A DNA stretch of 9,444 nt, taken from contig JBDRGC010000163.1 of assembly GCA_043818215.1 (NCBI GenBank), positions 1 to 9,444 of the forward strand, written 5' to 3'. A program made the position numbers and the translations under genes. Shown piece by piece: positions 1 through 4,717 of this stretch; position 1 is the stretch's first letter, and every line of letters begins with the position of its first letter. The notes under the pieces are model-generated. The model was not told the DNA's origin, made no database searches, and was given only the letters and a program-made list of their open reading frames with translations. The DNA comes from JBDRGC01 sp043818215. Its GTDB lineage: Bacteria > Chloroflexota > Anaerolineae > Anaerolineales > UBA11858.

Positions 1-110
1 CGCTGTCATTTTTTGCTGGGCAGAATATAACAACGAATTATAAAGGATAGCGCGAATTGGTTGAGTTCAATTCGCGGCATCCGTTTTTATTCGCTGTCAT
101 TTTTGCGGGG
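1..110. repeat. Direct repeat pair at the left edge (CGCTGTCATTTTT..GC)
   Basis: Bases 1-20 and 92-110 share CGCTGTCATTTTT(T)GC followed by a G-rich end; the first copy has one extra T. The copies are about 91 bp apart and enclose a hairpin. The first copy starts at the window edge, so the full repeat length is unknown. Two copies with about 70 bp between them do not make a CRISPR array; a duplicated intergenic element is more likely. Confidence 0.45.
51..88 (+). terminator. Hairpin followed by a T-run, possible terminator
   Basis: CGCGAATTG (51-59) and CAATTCGCG (68-76) form a perfect 9-bp stem with an 8-nt loop. Five Ts follow at 84-88. The 7-nt gap between stem and T-run is longer than in a standard intrinsic terminator, and no plus-strand gene is visible upstream inside the window, so it may be only a hairpin. 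Confidence 0.25.
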
Positions 111-161
111 TCGAAAATGAAACTGTAGAGGGCACAGCACTGCGCAACGAATTTTGGGTCT

Positions 162-245
162 CTGGAAATTTCCAGGGTAGACTCACATGTGAGGGTAGAA
201 ATCGTGCTTTATGCGGAAAGCCCCCCCATATATGGGGGGTACCCC
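162..245. repeat. Cluster of four perfect palindromes
   Basis: Four perfect palindromes lie within 84 bp: CTGGAAATTTCCAG (162-175), CTCACATGTGAG (182-193), CCCCCCATATATGGGGGG (222-239) and, overlapping the last, GGGGTACCCC (236-245). The first is followed by GGTAGA, and so is the second after a shared G, tying the cluster to the GAGGGTA heptamers at 508-611. They could be protein-binding sites or cruciform-prone repeat DNA. No gene overlaps them. Confidence 0.6.
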
Positions 246-308
246 GGAAATTATTAAAAAAAAAATAGAAATACTTGTTCTTAGATTCAACTAGTAAGTG
301 GAAATTTC
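246..308. other. AT-rich spacer between palindromes and 22-bp array
   Basis: This stretch is clearly AT-rich, with a run of ten As at about 256-265, between GC-rich palindromes and the GC-rich 22-bp array. No gene, ribosome binding site or clear promoter is visible. An AT-rich block beside direct repeats is also the layout of iteron-type replication origins, but no rep gene is present here. Confidence 0.4.
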
Positions 309-478
309 GCGTTCCAGTGATGAACCGGTAGCGTACCAGTCAGGAACCGGTCGCGTTCCAGTCAGGAATCGGTCGCGTTCCAGTCAGGAACCGGTCGCGT
401 TCCAGTCAGGAACCGGTCGCGTTCCAGTCAGGAACCGGTCGCGTTCCAGTCAGGAACTGGTCGCGTTCCAGTGAGGAC
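309..478. repeat. Tandem array of eight 22-bp repeats (iteron-like)
   Basis: Units start at 309, 331, 353, 375, 397, 419, 441 and 463, the last one being partial. The plus-strand consensus is GCGTTCCAGTCAGGAACCGG plus TC. Middle copies are nearly identical; the outer ones have diverged (for example GTGATGAACCGGTA in the first). Each unit contains the inverted repeat GTTCC-AGTCA-GGAAC, and neighbouring units can also pair as GGAAC-N7-GTTCC. The period of 22 is not a multiple of 3 and corresponds to about two DNA turns, so bound proteins would line up on one face. There are no unique spacers, so it is not a CRISPR array. Confidence 0.9.
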
Positions 479-507
479 AGGATTGGGTTACTGCCAGGTA
501 GACGTGA

Positions 508-611
508 GAGGGTAGGGGGTAGAGAGCAGAGGGTAGAAATCTCTTATCTACCCTCTGTCCTCTGCCCTCTATTATCTACCCTCTGCCCTCTACCCTCTGT
601 CCTCTACCCTC
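508..611. repeat. Heptamer repeats in opposite orientations (GAGGGTA / TACCCTC)
   Basis: Four tandem heptamers of GAGGGTA type (508-535) are followed after 13 bp by nine tandem heptamers of the reverse complement TACCCTC type (549-611), with variants TGTCCTC, TGCCCTC and TATTATC. At the centre CAGAGGGTAGA (527-537) and TCTACCCTCTG (547-557) pair perfectly over 11 bp around a 9-nt loop. The minus strand of the right half has several GGG tracts with short gaps and could form a G-quadruplex. The last heptamers overlap the 3' end of cas5. It resembles the short heptameric repeats known from cyanobacteria, but no family is identified. Confidence 0.85.
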
Positions 612-1297
612 TGGTAAAGGGTGAAGGAGCGGGAGGATTTTACGGGACGGTAGGGGAGGATGACGGGATGTGTAATCCTCTCCCTCCCCATTCGAATGCT
701 TTTACCGCTGTAGACGTTTGCCTTGTCGAAAGTCAAGCTGGATGCACAATCATCCACGATTTGCAGTGTGCCAAGTGGGAAATCGCCTTCCCATCCGGTC
801 GTAAGCAGGGTGTAACCGTCTGGCAATGTATCGGCGATTTTGGGCGGGTGCAGCAATTGCATGAATCCTCCCCGTTTTCCCAGGTAGTTGATATTGAGCA
901 GCAAGTCCGCCAGCCAGGGCAAATGCTCATTTCCAGATAGGGCAACTCCCATCGCCCCATCCAAAAAAGCGTACTCGCGGTAGCCAATCGTCTTTTGAAA
1001 AGGCCCGGCTTCGGGTTGATCGAAGGGAATGGCATTTCGCCGCGGGCGAAGAACCTTTTGGAACAGGTTGGTCACGACGGCCCACTTCGGCGGACTCAAT
1101 GCCACCTGCAAATCTCTGATCTGCGGCCACCTCGCCTCCGCTTCCTCAGCCCCGAAAAGGCGGCAGGCGATATCCAACAGCGCCATTTTGAGGGCGTAAG
1201 GCGTAGGCGTCAGCAGCGTTTTCCCCCCCGAGGCTGTAGCAGAACTCATTTTGAGAGAGAAAAGCGTCACCGCTTCATATTCTGTAATCCACCACAT
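590..1297 (-). CDS. cas5: Cas5 subunit of a type I CRISPR effector complex
   Basis: The gene probably encodes the Cas5 subunit of Cascade, which caps the 5' handle of the crRNA and contacts the large subunit. The ATG at 1297 gives 235 aa and follows GAGG at good spacing, 7 nt beyond the cas7 stop. Upstream options (TTG at 1324, ATG at 1318) overlap cas7 and lack a better ribosome site. A short hydrophobic strand (residues 4-15) leads into TPTPYALKMALLD, as in Cas5 RAMP folds. NYLGKRGGF (137-145) is the glycine-rich loop. No cas6 is visible nearby, so this protein could also process pre-crRNA as Cas5d does, but a catalytic triad cannot be assigned by eye. The last six residues (RVEDRG) are encoded by the heptamer array, suggesting the original 3' end was replaced or extended. 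The Cas5 call rests mainly on position after cas7 and the G-rich loop. Confidence 0.75.
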   Translation of the reverse strand: MWWITEYEAVTLFSLKMSSATASGGKTLLTPTPYALKMALLDIACRLFGAEEAEARWPQIRDLQVALSPPKWAVVTNLFQKVLRPRRNAIPFDQPEAGPFQKTIGYREYAFLDGAMGVALSGNEHLPWLADLLLNINYLGKRGGFMQLLHPPKIADTLPDGYTLLTTGWEGDFPLGTLQIVDDCASSLTFDKANVYSGKSIRMGRERITHPVILPYRPVKSSRSFTLYQRVEDRG

Positions 1298-1304
1298 AGC
1301 CGCC

Positions 1305-2315
1305 TCACACTTGCCCATTGGCAACGGGTAGCGTCAACGGGATGGCAGATTGGATCAGCCCAACCATGATTTCCGCAAACTCACCCATGGAGTTGAAAGG
1401 AATCGCTTCCACCGCTTCCGGGCGCAACGTGTTGAGCGAGTCTGCGACCCGCTGAATATCGCCCACGAAATCGGGTTTGAGGGGTGAAATGCACGGGGCG
1501 GGAACAATATCCCGGCTGACCGTCACTACCCCGGTTAAGTTGACAATATGAGGGTTTTGGGTGGAGCGCATCGCGCCGGCCGGTTCGATAAACGTGTAAA
1601 GGACACTTTCGAGCAAAGCCTTGAGCCGGGCAACTCGCTCTGTTTCATCCACCGCGTAGCGCTGCGACAGGTCGTTGAACCCGACCCGCGCGGCTTCCAG
1701 ATTCAGCACAATGGCATAGATGCCAGAAGAAGCTGGACGGTGGAAGATGGCCTGGCCAACATTTGCCCCGCGCGATTCTTCGTCATCCGCAGCGGCGCGT
1801 GCTTTCGCTGCATCCGTAACATACTTGACGTGGAAGTAAGAGTCGGTCTCGACATGCTCCGGCAAGCCGACCACCCAGCCAAACTCGACCACGCTTTTAC
1901 GGGGCAGCGAGCGTTTCCCGGCAGTCACCAGGATGCCCTCCATGTCGGTCACAGCACAGCGCCGCAAAATTACATCCAGCTCGGCAGCGTTACCTTTTGC
2001 GGCTTCCAGTTCTGCGGAAAGACCGATTTGGGCGTCAATATCGTAGTTGGCGCGATTGGCGTTGAATGCCCGTGCCCCTTCGGAAAGCGGCAACCCAGCT
2101 TTCACTGCAATCCGGTGCAGGTGTTCAGCCTGGATATGCTTGAACATGTCGCCCGAAATAGCATTGACGTTGTGCATATTGCCCGCCGCGTCCACGATAT
2201 TGACCATGCGGGTTTGAATCTGGTTGCCCTCGCCGCCCTCGTTATTGAGTGAGTGCATATCGAACGTGGCCTGGGCTGAGATGGATAGGGAGTAGATATA
2301 TTTTTTTGTTGTCAT
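1305..2315 (-). CDS. cas7: Cas7 backbone subunit, DevR/Cst2-like
   Basis: This 336-aa protein is the repeated backbone subunit that binds crRNA along its length. The N-terminus YIYSLSISAQATFDMHSLNN (residues 6-25) followed by EGGEGN, then NAISGDMFKHIQAEHL (51-66), matches the DevR-type Cas7 pattern: a RAMP beta strand, an S-L-N-x-E-G segment and the SG-x-x-x-KH helix. The ATG at 2315 is preceded by AAGGAGC at about 7 nt. The gene follows cas8 with a 27-nt gap and is followed by cas5 with 7 nt, so the three are very likely one transcript. Family members are called autoregulators in Myxococcus (DevR), but nothing here shows autoregulation. The Cas7 assignment is firm; the subtype (I-A, I-B or Myxan-like) is not settled. 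Confidence 0.88.
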   Translation of the reverse strand: MTTKKYIYSLSISAQATFDMHSLNNEGGEGNQIQTRMVNIVDAAGNMHNVNAISGDMFKHIQAEHLHRIAVKAGLPLSEGARAFNANRANYDIDAQIGLSAELEAAKGNAAELDVILRRCAVTDMEGILVTAGKRSLPRKSVVEFGWVVGLPEHVETDSYFHVKYVTDAAKARAAADDEESRGANVGQAIFHRPASSGIYAIVLNLEAARVGFNDLSQRYAVDETERVARLKALLESVLYTFIEPAGAMRSTQNPHIVNLTGVVTVSRDIVPAPCISPLKPDFVGDIQRVADSLNTLRPEAVEAIPFNSMGEFAEIMVGLIQSAIPLTLPVANGQV

Positions 2316-2342
2316 GGGAAAAGCTCCTTATGGGGTGAAAGT

Positions 2343-4121
2343 TTATTCTTGAGTGTCGTCGTCCTGACCCTGGTATGGCGGACGGGCATAACCGTAGGCG
2401 ATTAGCATATTACAGATTACTTTCGACCCGAATTCATCCACTAAAGCGATGATCGCATCGAGGTCGGCGGTTGTGACGTTTTTGCGGAAAGGTTCGCGTT
2501 TGTTCTCGCGCAGTTGGGCGTTTTCGGCGTTATACCGGTGAATAAAGCCGGCGAGTTCTGCCAGGAAATCGTCCGGGTAGGTGGCTTTGCGGGCTAATTG
2601 CTGCCCAAGCCCATAACGGACATCTACCGCGGGCTTATTGCCTTTTGCCTTGCGTCCTTGCGGAATAACTGTACTATGCCGGATGGCATACGCTACTTTT
2701 TTGAAACCCTCGTCTTGCACAATGGTGCTGTAGGTTTTCTTGGGCGTATCGCTGTTCATAAAAATAACCTCCAAAGTAGTTGTGGTGAAAGGACGCACGT
2801 ACTGGCGCCTTTCGAGTTGATGAATGATAAAACCGCTGTACGCGGTGGTGAATGCAAAGAATGGGGTCAGATCATTCGCGGAGAGGAAGTCGCGGTAAAG
2901 TGTGAGCAACTCGAACTGATCGCCGCGGGATTCGTCTAGCGTGCGGACAATGGTCAGATGTTCATCCAAAGCTTCGTGCAACAACGCCAAACTCTCGTGA
3001 TTTTGTGGGCGTACCCACCCTGGCAGGTTGATAGAAGCGATATTCATCGTCGCCGCTGAATTCCCCAGACTCTTGTAAAACGCCATTTGCAGCCCGCTGA
3101 CCAGATCGGAGGCGAGCTTCCCAAACAGTTCCGCTTCCAGGTCATCTGAACGTGCCTCTTCCAGATGGCTCAACAACGCCTGCGTGTAACGCAGGGCCGC
3201 GAAGATGTCCAACCGGACGGCGCTGTCGCTGCCTGACATGGCCTTTTGGAACTTGAGCATCACCGCACGGTGGTCGCTCCATCCCAGTCGGAGTGGGGCC
3301 AGCGCGTATGTTTTGCGGTCTTTTGTACCGCGCACCAGCCGGGTGATGCCGCCATAGCGCAGCCCGACCACTTTGAGCCACTCCAACAGCCAGAAGCCTT
3401 TCTGGTTATTTGGCGCGCTCCATACAGACTTGGCGTAATTCGTTCCCTTCCCCTGCGAGGGATTGAATAATTGGCTGGCTGAGGCCGGTTGGGGCTTAGG
3501 CCAGCCATGCGCTTCGCAGGTTTCTGCCCAGGCTTTTTGCGCGCCAGCTATATCATTAGGCATCGCGGCAGTCATTTGAAGCAAGACTTTGAGCAAAGCA
3601 GGAAAATCATCTTTTCCCTGCCACCACGCTCCCAGCAAAGCGTTGTACGCCTGCAACCCGCCGGGGTTGATGGCACGGAACAAATCCCAATCAGGATGCT
3701 GAGATGCCGAGCCGTGGATTTCCCCGCGCACGGCTTTGCGTTTTTCTTCGGATGAGAGCGATTTGAGCCAGTCGAAAAACGCGGCGTTATTTTGCTTTTC
3801 GACTTCATAATCAGCAACCACATCGCCTCCCGACGGGGGCAGGTCCGCGGGTGTGAGGGAGGTTCCTTTGACCATTTTCTTCTTTGTTCGGTTGTCAACG
3901 GTGATGAGAAACGGCGCGCCCGCGAAAAATTCGCACTCCGCTATCCACTCTTCCCGAATTCCGGGTGTGCAGACAATTTCATACGCTGGGCCGGCATCGT
4001 GCATTTGAACCTGGGCGCGGCTGTCCACTATCCCATAGAGAACAAAAGCCAGCCCAAACGCGGCTAAGTTGTCCGCAAAGGTATTGGTGGATTTTTCGAT
4101 AAAGTAGGTAGATTGGTACAA
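2343..4121 (-). CDS. cas8: Cas8-like large subunit of type I effector complex
   Basis: This 592-aa protein sits where the large subunit belongs, directly upstream of cas7 and cas5. In this family the large subunit recognises the PAM and recruits Cas3. I cannot match it to a specific Cas8 family by sequence. The start is a TTG at 4121 with a strong AAGGAGG five nt upstream; no ATG fits better. The N-terminus (MYQSTYFIEK) leads into a hydrophobic stretch (residues 19-32). The middle is mixed, with a conserved-looking segment NIASINLPGWVRPQNHESLA. The last 110 residues are mostly helical and charged (YGLGQQLARKATYPDDFLAE onward), as expected if the small subunit is fused at the C-terminus, since no separate small-subunit gene is seen. 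The role is inferred from position and size. Confidence 0.7.
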   Translation of the reverse strand: MYQSTYFIEKSTNTFADNLAAFGLAFVLYGIVDSRAQVQMHDAGPAYEIVCTPGIREEWIAECEFFAGAPFLITVDNRTKKKMVKGTSLTPADLPPSGGDVVADYEVEKQNNAAFFDWLKSLSSEEKRKAVRGEIHGSASQHPDWDLFRAINPGGLQAYNALLGAWWQGKDDFPALLKVLLQMTAAMPNDIAGAQKAWAETCEAHGWPKPQPASASQLFNPSQGKGTNYAKSVWSAPNNQKGFWLLEWLKVVGLRYGGITRLVRGTKDRKTYALAPLRLGWSDHRAVMLKFQKAMSGSDSAVRLDIFAALRYTQALLSHLEEARSDDLEAELFGKLASDLVSGLQMAFYKSLGNSAATMNIASINLPGWVRPQNHESLALLHEALDEHLTIVRTLDESRGDQFELLTLYRDFLSANDLTPFFAFTTAYSGFIIHQLERRQYVRPFTTTTLEVIFMNSDTPKKTYSTIVQDEGFKKVAYAIRHSTVIPQGRKAKGNKPAVDVRYGLGQQLARKATYPDDFLAELAGFIHRYNAENAQLRENKREPFRKNVTTADLDAIIALVDEFGSKVICNMLIAYGYARPPYQGQDDDTQE

Positions 4122-4217
4122 GTGCGCCTCCTTTTGTTACTTGGTTAGTTTGACTAGGCTGAGAACCTATGCTATCCTCAATTTCAGATTTGATAGTGTA
4201 AATACTTCGATTATACA
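4122..4217. promoter_or_regulatory. Divergent control region between cas8 and brnT
   Basis: These 96 bp separate two genes read in opposite directions. For brnT (plus), TTGACT (4150-4155), a 17-bp spacer and TATCCT (4173-4178) form a reasonable sigma-70-type promoter about 33 nt before the ATG. An inverted repeat TAGT-TTG-ACTA (4146-4156) overlaps the -35 and could be a repressor site. For cas8 (minus), a perfect TATAAT lies at 4210-4215, two bases from the brnT start codon, without a clear -35 upstream. The strong AAGGAGG before the cas8 TTG is at the left end. No obvious Shine-Dalgarno precedes brnT. Cas8 needs a promoter here because the plus-strand module cuts it off from cas3. Confidence 0.5.
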
Positions 4218-4511
4218 ATGCCTTTCCAATTTGAATGGGACAAAAACAAAGCGGCCTCCAATCGGAGAAAGCACAAAGTCAGTTTAGAAGAGGCGGTTTC
4301 AGTTTTCCGTGACCCGCTGGCCTGCATCTTCGATGATAAATGGCATTCTCAAGAAGAGCGAGAGATTATCATTGGACATTCCGCAAACAATCGTTTATTG
4401 TTAGTATGTTTCGTCGAGCGATACGGTACTACCCGCATTATCAACGCCCGGCAAACAACGAAAAAAGAACGAGATGATTATGAAGAATATGCCAGTTTTA
4501 GGAACCTATAA
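4218..4511 (+). CDS. brnT: BrnT-family toxin (RelE-like ribonuclease)
   Basis: This 97-aa protein matches the BrnT family (PF04365) along its whole length. The signature FEWDKNKAASNRRKH (5-19) is followed by VSLEEAVSVFRDP (21-33), the HS-x-E-ER segment (43-48) with IIIGHS (50-55), and the C-terminal RIINARQTTKKERDDYE (73-89). BrnT proteins have a RelE-like fold and cleave RNA, blocking translation until bound by the antitoxin. The conserved R, H and E positions look intact, so the toxin is probably functional. The antitoxin gene follows and overlaps it, the usual toxin-first order for brnTA. Base composition looks lower in GC than the surrounding cas genes, suggesting it was acquired separately. 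It sits on the opposite strand, between cas3 and cas8. Confidence 0.92.
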   Translation: MPFQFEWDKNKAASNRRKHKVSLEEAVSVFRDPLACIFDDKWHSQEEREIIIGHSANNRLLLVCFVERYGTTRIINARQTTKKERDDYEEYASFRNL

Positions 4512-4710
4512 TCAGGAAGACGAGTTGCTTCCAGAGTACAATTTTGATTATCGCAGGGCGCGCTCTAACCGTTTCGCGGCGCAAATGGAGCAAGAACCGG
4601 TTATCGTCATCCTTGATCCAGATGTCGCTCAGGTTTTCAAATCACCTGAAGCTGTCAATACGATCCTTAGAACACTTATCAGGGGCATGTCAGAAGTAAC
4701 ACAAGGGTAG
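4474..4710 (+). CDS. BrnA-like antitoxin partner of BrnT
   Basis: Up to 78 aa, following and overlapping brnT. Three in-frame starts are possible: ATG at 4474, 4480 and 4489. The last gives MPVLGTYNQEDE and overlaps brnT by 23 nt; none has a strong ribosome site, so coupling to brnT translation is likely. The segment NFDYRRARSNRFA (23-35) is seen in antitoxins paired with BrnT-type toxins. The C-terminal VIVILDPDVAQVFKSPEAVN (43-62) followed by TILRTLIRG resembles the beta strand and two helices of a ribbon-helix-helix protein, the fold by which BrnA binds DNA. It would neutralise BrnT and repress the promoter at 4150-4178. It is shorter than typical BrnA at the C-terminus and may be a distinct family. 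Its stop is only 7 bp from the end of cas3, with no room for a terminator. Confidence 0.8.
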   Translation: MIMKNMPVLGTYNQEDELLPEYNFDYRRARSNRFAAQMEQEPVIVILDPDVAQVFKSPEAVNTILRTLIRGMSEVTQG

Positions 4711-4717
4711 GAGTGTT

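Noticed and set aside
1..110. Start of a CRISPR array at the left edge
   Set aside because: Only two short copies with about 70 bp between them, not typical of repeat or spacer lengths; the copies also differ in T count.
309..478. CRISPR array
   Set aside because: The 22-bp units are directly adjacent with no unique spacers between them, so this is a tandem repeat.
508..611. True telomere or linear replicon end
   Set aside because: The heptamers are only loosely like telomeric repeats, change orientation and lie inside continuous sequence next to a gene.
1298..1324. Earlier cas5 starts (TTG 1324, ATG 1318)
   Set aside because: They overlap the end of cas7 and add a nine-residue leader unlike a Cas5 start, while ATG 1297 has GAGG at proper spacing.
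1548..2252. Long plus-strand reading frame opposite cas7
   Set aside because: It lies wholly antisense to a recognised cas7, has no family resemblance and is rich in residues typical of a shadow frame.
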